18,019 bases of DNA from positions 1 through 18,019 of the forward strand of contig JBFLVQ010000109.1 in assembly GCA_040758525.1 (NCBI GenBank). Direction: 5' to 3'. Both the position numbers and the translations under genes were made by a program. Each line of letters begins with the position of its first letter. The stretch's first letter is position 1. The notes below the pieces were generated by a model, which had not been told where the DNA came from, made no database searches, and saw nothing but the letters and a program-made list of their open reading frames with translations. Source of the stretch: JBFLVQ01 sp040758525 (GTDB lineage: Bacteria > Acidobacteriota > Blastocatellia > Chloracidobacteriales > JADJPF01). Of the stretch, positions 7,901 to 14,711 are shown one piece after another.

Positions 7901-8722
7901 ATGATGGAAGGTATTGCCTTAACAGGCGCCTGGGTTGATCCAGAGCAGGGTTGGCTCAGTTTGATCGTGCTTGAGATGGGTGTTAGCTCCCGCTTATGTG
8001 CGGCTTTGCAGCCTGGACAGACAATTATTGTAATGGGACCGACCGGTAGTCCTACGGAAATTCCCAGTAAGGAAACGGTGTTGCTTGCTGGTGGTGGTCT
8101 TGGTAATGCTGTGCTCTTTTCTATTGCCAAGGCTCTACGCGAACGTGCCAATCGTGTTATCTATTTCGCCGGTTACAAGAAACGTGAAGATCTCTTCAAG
8201 CGAGAAGAGATTGAAGCCGTGACCGATCAGGTGATCTGGAGTGTTGATATTGGTGAATTGATTGAAGCGCATCGCCCACAAGATCGATCTTTCCGAGGCA
8301 ATATTGTGCAAGCAATTAAGGCATATGGCGAGGGTGCGTTAAGCGAACAGCTTGTGCCTCTCTGTGCAGTAGATCGTATCATTGCGATTGGCAGTGATCG
8401 TATGATGGCAGCCGTCAAGGATGCCCGCAAGACCGTGCTAGCCCCTCAACTGCGTGGTGATCATGTTGCTATCGGTAGTATCAACTCACCTATGCAATGT
8501 ATGATGAAAGAGGTCTGTGCACAATGCTTACAGAAACATGTAGATCCAATCACAGGAGCAGAAGCACAGCCTGTCTTCTCCTGCTTTAATCAAGATCAAC
8601 AACTCGATAAAGTTGACTTTATAAATCTAAATGCCCGATTACGCGCTAACAGTGTACAAGAGAAACTCTCCAATCTCTGGTTAGATTATCTCTTTAGTAA
8701 GAAACCTGTAACGTTGGTTTGA
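4946..8722 (+). CDS. Fused NfnB/GltD-like and NfnA/PyrK-like iron-sulfur flavoprotein oxidoreductase
   Basis: The product is a 1258-residue cytoplasmic flavoenzyme. Residues 1 to about 320 match nothing I recognise. From about 329 comes a GltD-type Fe-S region: Cys329, Cys332, Cys339, Cys363 (GCPLDEK), then Cys403, Cys406 and Cys410 (CNDCMKSC), followed by a typical NIPQIE. A pyridine-nucleotide-disulfide oxidoreductase core follows, with FAD motif GLGPAG at 469-474 and a second Rossmann motif GGGLTAID at 642-649. Residues from about 930 form a ferredoxin-NADP-reductase-like module (PGQFYRL, GPTGSP, LLAGGGLGNA) ending in Cys1185, Cys1191, Cys1194 and Cys1213, placed like the [2Fe-2S] cluster of PyrK/NfnA. 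The layout is that of NfnAB or SudAB in one chain, so it probably transfers electrons between NAD(P)H and ferredoxin or a sulfur compound. The GTG start is uncertain because its ribosome-binding site is weak. Confidence 0.85.
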   Translation: MTREIKNVLENIESTDYYSYSAAEDNFALGINGFNYSDLYEPERLRALTEIFYETVAAADPVLWRNWQAYLTSGGEGFTDKAESNLIVYLAPYLERFIARMFHIEAEVEMLHAKTDQEKIIIQFKRNFIQRRVLKKYNVAQLAEYDFALLTAQVAALQHACFPDTEWEIDSEFGVAKMVVALLELEREYEQCVAKQMEVDLSARSRVAGLRAQLGNTPVLTKLLSNVASQTDPVRCDFELIKQLLTILETWSFVRHHQPEHQRELSDWISYRHPETLNYTQLVKLNRPKATELPEMMYGPAEQLRRRDGFKLTDPRYTSKQVYNEVDYCLYCHERDKDSCSKGFTDKEGHYQQNPLGIPLKGCPLDEKISEAHLLKRDGNSLAALATVMIDNPMAPGTGHRICNDCMKSCIFQKQEPVNIPQIETGILSDVLNLPYGFEIYSLLTRWNPLNVHRPYLLPYNGKNILVVGLGPAGYTLAHYLLNEGFGVVGIDGLKIEPLPKELVGNGHTPKPIRNFSQLYRELDERVLMGFGGVSEYGITVRWDKNFLTVIYLTLMRRANLRIYGGVRFGGTVTIDDAWQLGFDHIAIATGAGKPTIIPMKNNLIRGIRKASDFLMALQLTGAYKRSALANLQVQLPAIVIGGGLTAIDTATEMLAYYPVQVEKILERFEKLAESLSEERIWAIYDAEEREILKTFLQHGHAVRAERERARRAGEEPDLISLVRAWGGVSIVYRKSLLDSPAYRLNHEEVIKALEEGIAFIENLSPLEAIPDQYGAVSALKFERMRQQEDGKWRASGEEITLPARTVCVAAGTSPNIIYEKEYPGTFKLDKWNEFFAGFKLEQTSSGNFTLVPAGGDEEAFFTSYQKQGHLISYYGDNHPAYAGNVVKAMASAKHGYRHICRLFADELTLLDPKDQSRRDLSFQSLVSRLDDELKAVVVRVNRLTPTIVEVIVRAPLAAKKFQPGQFYRLQNYEVDCEIIEGTRLMMEGIALTGAWVDPEQGWLSLIVLEMGVSSRLCAALQPGQTIIVMGPTGSPTEIPSKETVLLAGGGLGNAVLFSIAKALRERANRVIYFAGYKKREDLFKREEIEAVTDQVIWSVDIGELIEAHRPQDRSFRGNIVQAIKAYGEGALSEQLVPLCAVDRIIAIGSDRMMAAVKDARKTVLAPQLRGDHVAIGSINSPMQCMMKEVCAQCLQKHVDPITGAEAQPVFSCFNQDQQLDKVDFINLNARLRANSVQEKLSNLWLDYLFSKKPVTLV

Positions 8723-8743
8723 TATTACTAGAGAGTACAACTA

Positions 8744-8775
8744 CCAAGTAGTACATAGATCTATGTACTGCTTGG
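8744..8775. repeat. 32-nt near-perfect palindrome after the oxidoreductase gene
   Basis: Arms 8744-8759 and 8760-8775 pair at 15 of 16 positions; the remaining T/G pair would be a wobble in RNA. It has no spacer, so the RNA hairpin would open to a small loop. It begins 21 nt after the stop at 8722 but has no T-run. It may be a Rho-independent-like pause or RNA-stability element, or a dyad binding site for a regulator of the downstream gene. Confidence 0.6.
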
Positions 8776-8902
8776 CGCATTCATTTAAATCGATAGGCAG
8801 CAGTATCGTTGCTATGTTAGGATCTATTTACTTGTGGTCAGCAGCGGCTCAGGTTGCCGGTTTGCGAAGGTGACTTTGAATTGGGTTTAAGGAATCGAAT
8901 CG

Positions 8903-9661
8903 ATGAGTTTTATCGACATGAACATTGCAACAAACAGACGCTCTAGGCAGATAAGAATCGCTAGTTTGAATATGCAATGTGGTAAGAAATTGATGCGCGT
9001 GCTTAATGAATTTGACGCGCCACACTTAGCCGCCTGTGACATTATACTGTTACAAGAGACAGAAACAGTTGGATCATTGAATCAGGCGGAACTGCTTGCT
9101 CTACAACTTGGCTGCGTGATGAGCTACTTGCCAGCGCGCTTTACCCGGCGTGGCACGCATGGACTAGCGATCTTGAGCAAGTATCCAATCTCCGATATCG
9201 AGACTCTGGCACTACCACGTAATGAACTACTTATTAACACTCGTGATCGTGTAGCAATGGCGGCTACCATAACATTGGATGACCAACAATTACGTGTCTA
9301 CAATGTACATCTAGATACACGTATTAATGCTGAGCGACGACAACGCCAGCTCTCTCCTGTGATTGCCGCCGCCAATGCATATCCACATCTACCTACAATT
9401 ATCGGAGGTGATTTTAATACTTTTAGTCGTCATCATACTTTACGTATTGATCTAGCTATGAGTCGTGCCGGGTTTGCTTCCCCCTTCTTTTATGGCAGAC
9501 ATTACACTGCTGATTACCTCTTATGGCGACCACAATTAGACTGGATCTATGCACGTAAGCTGCGTGTATTAAAGGCACGTGTAGAGCGTGATAGTTACTG
9601 CTCAGATCATAAACCGATCTGGATCGATGCCACTTTTCACCATCTTTCAGCAAGCTTGTAA
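8903..9661 (+). CDS. Endonuclease/exonuclease/phosphatase (EEP) family protein
   Basis: The 252-residue protein carries the full metal-dependent EEP signature: SLNMQ with Asn23, LLQETE with Glu52, YNVHLD in the middle, GGDFNTF with the Asp/Asn pair, LDWIY, and the terminal SDHKPI with the catalytic Asp-His. It has no signal peptide, so cytoplasmic action is likely. EEP enzymes cleave phosphodiester bonds in DNA, RNA, phospholipids or nucleotides. The short length and lack of DNA-binding loops typical of exonuclease III leave the substrate open. The start is set by AAGGA (8889-8893), 9 nt before ATG. It lies 180 nt after the oxidoreductase and is separated by a palindrome, so it is probably a separate transcription unit. 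Confidence 0.88.
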   Translation: MSFIDMNIATNRRSRQIRIASLNMQCGKKLMRVLNEFDAPHLAACDIILLQETETVGSLNQAELLALQLGCVMSYLPARFTRRGTHGLAILSKYPISDIETLALPRNELLINTRDRVAMAATITLDDQQLRVYNVHLDTRINAERRQRQLSPVIAAANAYPHLPTIIGGDFNTFSRHHTLRIDLAMSRAGFASPFFYGRHYTADYLLWRPQLDWIYARKLRVLKARVERDSYCSDHKPIWIDATFHHLSASL

Positions 9662-9678
9662 TTCGATTTAAACAATCG

Positions 9679-9707
9679 TGTACAATGGCGAGCAATTATG
9701 GGATAAT
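9679..9707 (+). promoter_or_regulatory. Candidate promoter for the IPT/TIG protein gene
   Basis: TGTACA (9679-9684) and GATAAT (9702-9707) are spaced 17 bp; the -10 matches consensus at five of six positions and the -35 at four. The predicted leader would be about 105 nt. It is one of the better matches in this window, yet unproven. Confidence 0.35.
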
Positions 9708-9818
9708 AGCCTAGGTTAGATTCTGCACCATTTTGCCTAGAACAATAGCCCCAATACAACGTGCATCATGAGGCAGGCATCCATTTGGAAACAGATCCCC
9801 AATTTCGGAGAATCGCCT

Positions 9819-11150
9819 ATGAAACCTCGTATTGCTTTGCCGGTATTTGTAGTTCTGCTTTTAACTACCTTTACGCTGCTGGTCTCAGCAGATAGTAGCG
9901 CTCCCTTAATAAATGGGATCGTACTGGTACAAGATGGCAGTAATCCTATAATAAAAATTAAAGGCAACAATTTTGGACGAGAAGCTGCTGCTGTTCAAGT
10001 AATGGTGAATGAGAACGGAGCACTTGCCTCTGTGCTTAAGGTCAAACCAAAGAAGCTGCTAGTGCAGTTGCCTGCGACACGCGCTTGTGCTGGTAAAGTC
10101 ACAGTACGCGTACTGGTCAACAAGATGGCTAGCAATGGTGTTGTCTTTGATCTTAGCCCAGGCGCGCCTATCCTAGAAAGGATCGATCGCAATCGTGCTG
10201 CGACTGGTTCGCTCATCGAGATCAGTGGCAAGAACTTCGCTTGTCAACCACAAGAGAATCGTGTCAGCTTTGATGGTGTAGAGACATCCGCACTTGCTGT
10301 TAATGGAGATTCACTCACTGTGCGTGTGCCATCAACAGTGACAGTTGGTAGAGTAGAAGTGCGAGTTGCTGTAGAAGGCGATGTTAGTTCGCCGCTACGG
10401 CTTACCATTGAGCCATCTTCATCAACAGGCGGTGGTGAAAGCTTTGTTAATGAGACTGGCATACCAGGCGGTGCCGGCTTTGCGCCACTCTTCTCAATTA
10501 AGGATAATCTAAATCAAGGTGGTGATTTTTGGTCGGCGAGTTTCTTTGGCACCCATCAAGCAATTATTAATGCTCCTTGGGTAACACTTGATGGCAAACA
10601 ACAAGTAGCGCTGCTTACGCTTAACTTTGGTCGTAGCAATTCACTAGTGGGTAATAATACGGGAATGTGGGAGAAGTTTATCTATCTACGTATCAACTAT
10701 CCTCTATATCCCGAAAAAGCTTATGACCCACTGCATAATCCTTTTTGGTGGGGTTCATCGGCAATCTGTACAGAACATTTTCCCCGCGGTAATGTCTACT
10801 TCAACTCACTTGCACAAGCAACTGGTGGAGTTGATGCTTTTACACTACCAACTAGCATACCAGGTCGCACCAAGCTAAATATTACGATGAAGATTGTTGC
10901 TCCTGATCTATTCAATTATGAGTTCTATGGTATCAATTATGCTAATGCTGGTGATGGTGTAGTAAGTATGCCTAAAGTCGCCACCGTCACTATCGAACTA
11001 CCAGAAATTGAGGCGCGTTTCCCAGTTGCCAAGTATCAACGTGGCACCGTTACTATCACGGACGAGAGTGGTAATAATGGCACTAAGGTTACTAGCAGTG
11101 TGACCTTTACTTCCGATGTGCTTACCGTCACTGGCCAAACACAATTGTAA
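9819..11150 (+). CDS. Secreted protein with two IPT/TIG domains and an unassigned C-terminal domain
   Basis: The 443-residue protein has a signal peptide (MKPR, hydrophobic 5-22, likely cleavage after VSA at 24). Two immunoglobulin-like IPT/TIG repeats follow: about 28-112 (IKIKGNNFG) and about 113-198 (IEISGKNFACQ, then VRVPSTVTVGRVEVRV). A Ser/Gly linker leads into a domain from about 210 to 443 that I do not recognise, rich in aromatic residues and beta-like segments. The ATG at 9819 is chosen over the in-frame ATG at 9768: GGAG (9807-9810) lies 8 nt upstream and the signal peptide begins exactly there. TIG domains usually bind partners or build surface proteins, so a cell-surface or periplasmic role is likely. 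The gene appears monocistronic and ends at a hairpin shared with the convergent neighbour. Confidence 0.87.
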   Translation: MKPRIALPVFVVLLLTTFTLLVSADSSAPLINGIVLVQDGSNPIIKIKGNNFGREAAAVQVMVNENGALASVLKVKPKKLLVQLPATRACAGKVTVRVLVNKMASNGVVFDLSPGAPILERIDRNRAATGSLIEISGKNFACQPQENRVSFDGVETSALAVNGDSLTVRVPSTVTVGRVEVRVAVEGDVSSPLRLTIEPSSSTGGGESFVNETGIPGGAGFAPLFSIKDNLNQGGDFWSASFFGTHQAIINAPWVTLDGKQQVALLTLNFGRSNSLVGNNTGMWEKFIYLRINYPLYPEKAYDPLHNPFWWGSSAICTEHFPRGNVYFNSLAQATGGVDAFTLPTSIPGRTKLNITMKIVAPDLFNYEFYGINYANAGDGVVSMPKVATVTIELPEIEARFPVAKYQRGTVTITDESGNNGTKVTSSVTFTSDVLTVTGQTQL

Positions 11151-11159
11151 GAATCGCTA

Positions 11160-11198
11160 AGTGACAAGTGAATAGATCTCTTCTTATCACTTGTCACT
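11160..11198. terminator. Hairpin between convergent genes, possible bidirectional terminator
   Basis: AGTGACAAGTGA (11160-11171) pairs perfectly with TCACTTGTCACT (11187-11198) around a 15-nt loop. It begins 9 nt after the TIG gene stop, and its right arm covers the stop codon of the minus-strand gene (11194-11196). A T-rich but interrupted stretch follows on the plus strand. Position between convergent genes supports a terminator role for both, though the U-tracts are weak. Confidence 0.65.
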
Positions 11199-11769
11199 CA
11201 TTAAATTCTTTTATTGGGATCGCGGTTGCCGTTGTGCTAGTAGCAGCCAGCCAACGATCCTGTAGATCGGCCATTATAGCAGCATCGCCATGGAAATCTA
11301 TACAACTGGGACAGGCATAAAGGATGATACTATCGTTCATCCCTCCATATGCCAGATATGTTCCTGGTCTAGTAGGAAAATGATTTGAACAGAGCGCACA
11401 ATTTACCACTAGGGTTGCTTCCGAGAGCCCCACACTATCTTTAGCCGTTGTTGCAACGGGAAGGTCTGGGGGTGGTGGTAATGACGCTGTAATCTTAGCT
11501 GTAGGCGGCGCAGGTGGTGATGTAGACAGCCCTAATGCAAGCTCTTCATCAGGAGTGAGCGCAACAACCGTGCGCTCATTCTCAAAACCATTATCGTGTG
11601 CTGTCTGCATATCATAGTACTTCACAGCACAGGCATGCTGTTTGGTTTCGACGATAAAGCAGTAACCAAAGCTACTACTTTCCAGGCTGCGTATCGTGCC
11701 GATCATGCCTTGACAGCAGGCTTTGGGACGCGTATCGATAATACGGACTCTTTGGCCAATTTTGAGCAT
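11194..11769 (-). CDS. SH3/KOW-like plus paired-CxxC protein of unknown function
   Basis: The 191-residue protein has three visible parts. Residues 1-55 (KIGQRVRIID, GMIGTIRSLE, then short beta-like strands) resemble an SH3/KOW-type small barrel. Residues about 80-110 form a Pro/Ala/Thr-rich linker. Residues about 120-160 contain Cys124-x2-Cys127 and Cys153-x2-Cys156, a spacing compatible with one zinc site. There is no signal peptide or membrane segment, so a cytoplasmic location is likely. No family is recognised; the combination suggests nucleic-acid or protein binding, but that is an inference. The ribosome-binding site before ATG 11769 is weak (AGTGGG on the minus strand). Reading-frame length and the paired cysteines support a real gene. 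It is divergent from the CHASE2 kinase gene, with 183 nt between them. Confidence 0.72.
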   Translation of the reverse strand: MLKIGQRVRIIDTRPKACCQGMIGTIRSLESSSFGYCFIVETKQHACAVKYYDMQTAHDNGFENERTVVALTPDEELALGLSTSPPAPPTAKITASLPPPPDLPVATTAKDSVGLSEATLVVNCALCSNHFPTRPGTYLAYGGMNDSIILYACPSCIDFHGDAAIMADLQDRWLAATSTTATAIPIKEFNE

Positions 11770-11901
11770 TGTCCCACTCTAAAATAGCTTTTCTGGATTC
11801 GTTAATAACTGATTGGATGCCATAGCCGCGCATTACGACTGGCCCCGATTATCTCACAATCTTCTCAGAACGGAAATCTTTAATTTAATCTCTTACCGAT
11901 T

Positions 11902-11938
11902 TGGTGAGCTTTAGGGTTTACCCGATGGAATCTCACCA
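11902..11938 (+). promoter_or_regulatory. Nested inverted repeats in the leader of the CHASE2 kinase operon
   Basis: TGGTGAG (11902-11908) pairs with CTCACCA (11932-11938), enclosing the palindrome GGGTTTACCC (11914-11923). The structure ends 14 nt before the kinase ATG at 11953, where no strong ribosome-binding site exists. It could be an operator or an RNA structure affecting translation; function is unproven. Confidence 0.35.
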
Positions 11939-11952
11939 CAGGTTAGGCTAAG

Positions 11953-13875
11953 ATGCAGTCTATGACGAGCCTATGGAGTAACTTACCGGACACTAGAAAT
12001 ACTCGTGCAGCACTTGGCGCACTGCTTGGAATGATTTTGGCCGCCCCGGTACAACTTTTTGCAGCACTGCCAGCAATACGAGAATTGACGCGCCCGCTTG
12101 ATGATGCACCTCGTACACTAGTACTGCAGAGCACTCCCATACAGCGTTTTCGCGGCGCCGAGAATAAGGTCCGGTTAGTAATTTGGCCCACTCAAACAGA
12201 AGATTCTGCCGGTATCAATTCCGAGCGTGGCCGTGCTGATGTTGCCGCGCTAATACAACGTCTATTCGCTTATGGCGCAACCGGAGTAGGCGTATATTTA
12301 CCACTCAACCCTTATCTCAACTTTTCTGAGCTTGCTTCGATCTCCCCAGAGGATCTATCACAATCGCCACGCTTAGACTGGTTGGCAGAAGCACGCAGCC
12401 TAGATCGTGTGATCTTGCAGCTTTCTCCAGCAAATCCTGCAATAAAACCTGGTGGTGTACGCACAATTGAAGATATTGCGCAGTTAACAGGTAAAGAGAC
12501 ACCAGCGTTGCAATCATCACTCCGCGGTAATATAGGATCGCCACTTGGACAGACAGGACTGTTAACACTACGTTTTGAGCGTAGTGCTGTAGATGGATGG
12601 AGTATGTCTGCGATCTCTGGTTTTGATGGTCTACGACGCCTTGCATCATTACGAGACATATCGGCAGGTAGGCGATTGGAAGAATGGACACATGGCGATG
12701 TTTGGCTCAATCTTCCTCCCCATCAAGAGAATCTTTGGGAAAGTTATCCCGCTGATGCGGTATTGCAAGGCAATACTGTACCAGAGCGTTTTCGTGACGC
12801 ACTGGTACTAATAATCACACAAGAGAGTCTCTCTTTCGCACAAGCAGTGAATACACCCTCAGGCAGTTATTGCGCGCCACATCTGCTCGCTGCGGCTTTA
12901 ACAATGGCATTAGGAAATGCTGCTTCAGTACCGCTGGGCGGCGAACTAAATTTGATACTGCTGATTTTGAACGGTGTGATCGTAGGTGTAGTGAGCTGTA
13001 TATATGGTTATAAGCCAGCCTCATTTGTCGTGTTACTGTTGCTAGTAGCCTCATTTATGACTGTACTAGTAGGAGCATGGGGGTTCAATGTTTGGGTCGC
13101 GCCACTACCATTGGTACTCTGCATTGCGCTTACTTGGTGGGCTGGCACAGTTTGGCATGCGCGATTGGATGCTGCTGCATCAATACGTTTGCAACACGAC
13201 CGGCTCAAGATTCTTACTGAAGAGTTGCAAGCAACACAACGTAGCTTGCTTGATTATGAGGAGAGTGAACGTCGTGAACTGGCTAGTGAAATCCATGACC
13301 AAACACTCTCGGATCTACGTCAGCTTACCCAGATCGTCAGCAAACTCAAATATGAACCATTAGAGCCAGTAGTATCAGAACTGCACGAACGACTCGATCG
13401 CACTGCTGACGAGGCTCGCCGTATTGTTAACCGACTGCGTCCTTCCCTGCTCGACAATATAGGTTTACTCTCTGCCTGCCATGCACACCTACGTGAAATG
13501 GCTAAACTTCCTACACAGAGCTTTACATATAAATTCCACTGCGAAGTTGAAGAAGACGAATTGATACTCAGTTCTGAGGAGAAGATTGCACTCTATCGTA
13601 TTGTGCAAGAGTCGATTAATAATATTAGCAAGCATGCACAAGCTATGCAGGTCTTACTGACAATACGTCAACAGGCAAGTAGATTGATAATTGAGATTGA
13701 GGATGATGGTTGCGGTTTCGATTTTGCTGCCCCGCATCGTAAAGGACATGGCTTAGTTGGTATGAATGCTCGTGCTCGCAGTATTGGCGCAACGCTAGAG
13801 TGGCAACGGCCTAGTAGCGGCAAAGGCACATTGGTTATCTTAAGTTTCCCAATGTCTGGAAAGGATATTCTATGA
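11953..13875 (+). CDS. CHASE2-domain sensor histidine kinase (NarL/HisKA_3 type)
   Basis: This 640-residue inner-membrane kinase has a first membrane segment (about 19-40), then a periplasmic region to about 305 resembling CHASE2. A VWLNLPP stretch, then VPERFRDALVLI and a downstream APHLLAAAL, follow the order of the CHASE2 end. Three or four membrane segments lie between about 308 and 397. A coiled linker leads to a HisKA_3 domain with phospho-acceptor His448 in RRELASEIHDQ. The ATPase domain has the N-box around Asn556/Asn557 (ESINNISKHA), DDGCG at 584-588 and GHGLVGM. All catalytic motifs are present. It would autophosphorylate and pass phosphate to the regulator whose ATG overlaps its stop (ATGA). 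CHASE2 ligands are generally unknown; the start has only a weak ribosome-binding site. Confidence 0.9.
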   Translation: MQSMTSLWSNLPDTRNTRAALGALLGMILAAPVQLFAALPAIRELTRPLDDAPRTLVLQSTPIQRFRGAENKVRLVIWPTQTEDSAGINSERGRADVAALIQRLFAYGATGVGVYLPLNPYLNFSELASISPEDLSQSPRLDWLAEARSLDRVILQLSPANPAIKPGGVRTIEDIAQLTGKETPALQSSLRGNIGSPLGQTGLLTLRFERSAVDGWSMSAISGFDGLRRLASLRDISAGRRLEEWTHGDVWLNLPPHQENLWESYPADAVLQGNTVPERFRDALVLIITQESLSFAQAVNTPSGSYCAPHLLAAALTMALGNAASVPLGGELNLILLILNGVIVGVVSCIYGYKPASFVVLLLLVASFMTVLVGAWGFNVWVAPLPLVLCIALTWWAGTVWHARLDAAASIRLQHDRLKILTEELQATQRSLLDYEESERRELASEIHDQTLSDLRQLTQIVSKLKYEPLEPVVSELHERLDRTADEARRIVNRLRPSLLDNIGLLSACHAHLREMAKLPTQSFTYKFHCEVEEDELILSSEEKIALYRIVQESINNISKHAQAMQVLLTIRQQASRLIIEIEDDGCGFDFAAPHRKGHGLVGMNARARSIGATLEWQRPSSGKGTLVILSFPMSGKDIL

Positions 13876-14711
13876 GCATATTGATCGTTGAAGATGAAGC
13901 TGTTTACCGAAAATTCCTACAAGATCTAATTGAGAAGGAGTTTGAAATATTGGCGCCTGTAGAGGTAGCCTGTAGCGCACAGCAAGGGCTGGAAAAGGCC
14001 CTTGATAGCAAGCCAGATCTAATCTTAATGGATATACAGATGCCTGCCGATGCTGGTGATGAAGCCAGCTATCAGCGTATCAAATCCCGTTTGCGGCCAG
14101 AATGGCTGCGCAAGCCGGCTCATAGTGGAATGATTGCTGCCAAAGTGCTCTGGAAAATGCTACCGCATAGTCGCATTCTCTTTATTACCAACTTCACCGA
14201 TGAACAGTATCTGATCGAATTGGAAGAGAGTCTGCCCAAAGATACCGAGACAACTTTTGGTTATATCATTAAGAACAAGATCAAAAATGAACAGGAGTAT
14301 GTTGATGTTATTCGCCGGGTACTGTTAGAGGGCGAATGTGTGGTCTCGCCGGAAGTCGCACGCCGCCGTAAGATGCTGCCACCACGCCGTAATGCACTTA
14401 CCAATAGTGAAATGGAGATCCTCAAGTATATGGCGCTGGGACTCAAGTACCCAGAATTAACCTCCTTCCTCTCACATTTGCGTGGTCGTCCTTATAGCCC
14501 TCGTACGGTAGAATACTGGGGCACAAAGATTATTGACAAACTGTTAGAAGAGGATATTGGTGGTGATGATGAGGCGCGTGATAGTCGTGCCTTCAATTTA
14601 ACTTCACGTGCTGCTGCCGTTGCCTTGATGCGCGGCATCATAAATGCGGAAGCGCTACGCGAGGCCGAAGACCAATTGAAAAAATGGTGGGAAGGAGGTA
14701 GACAAGCATGA
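13872..14711 (+). CDS. Response regulator with REC and divergent LuxR-type output domain
   Basis: The 279-residue partner of the upstream kinase has a receiver domain with acidic pocket Asp8/Glu9, phospho-acceptor Asp54 (LILMDIQMP), Thr106 (FITNFTDE) and Lys134 (YIIKNK). The distance from Asp54 to Thr106 is 52 residues, about 20-25 more than usual; the extra segment is about residues 59-85. The output region begins NALTNSEMEILKYMALGLKYPEL, like the LuxR/NarL helix-turn-helix, and contains SPRTVEYWGTKIIDKL as recognition helix. About seven to nine extra residues (SHLRGRPY) lie between the scaffold and recognition helices. A C-terminal helical tail (240-279) is extra. It likely regulates transcription, possibly of its own operon. 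Overlaps of 4 nt at both ends imply translational coupling. Confidence 0.9.
   Translation: MSILIVEDEAVYRKFLQDLIEKEFEILAPVEVACSAQQGLEKALDSKPDLILMDIQMPADAGDEASYQRIKSRLRPEWLRKPAHSGMIAAKVLWKMLPHSRILFITNFTDEQYLIELEESLPKDTETTFGYIIKNKIKNEQEYVDVIRRVLLEGECVVSPEVARRRKMLPPRRNALTNSEMEILKYMALGLKYPELTSFLSHLRGRPYSPRTVEYWGTKIIDKLLEEDIGGDDEARDSRAFNLTSRAAAVALMRGIINAEALREAEDQLKKWWEGGRQA

Noticed and set aside
9768..9818. TIG-protein start at ATG 9768
   Set aside because: The 17 extra residues would precede the signal peptide, and the ribosome-binding site fits ATG 9819.
12312..12710. Long minus-strand open frames opposite the CHASE2 kinase
   Set aside because: They lie within a well-supported plus-strand gene, have no ribosome-binding site and show Arg/Ser-rich translations typical of antisense shadow frames.
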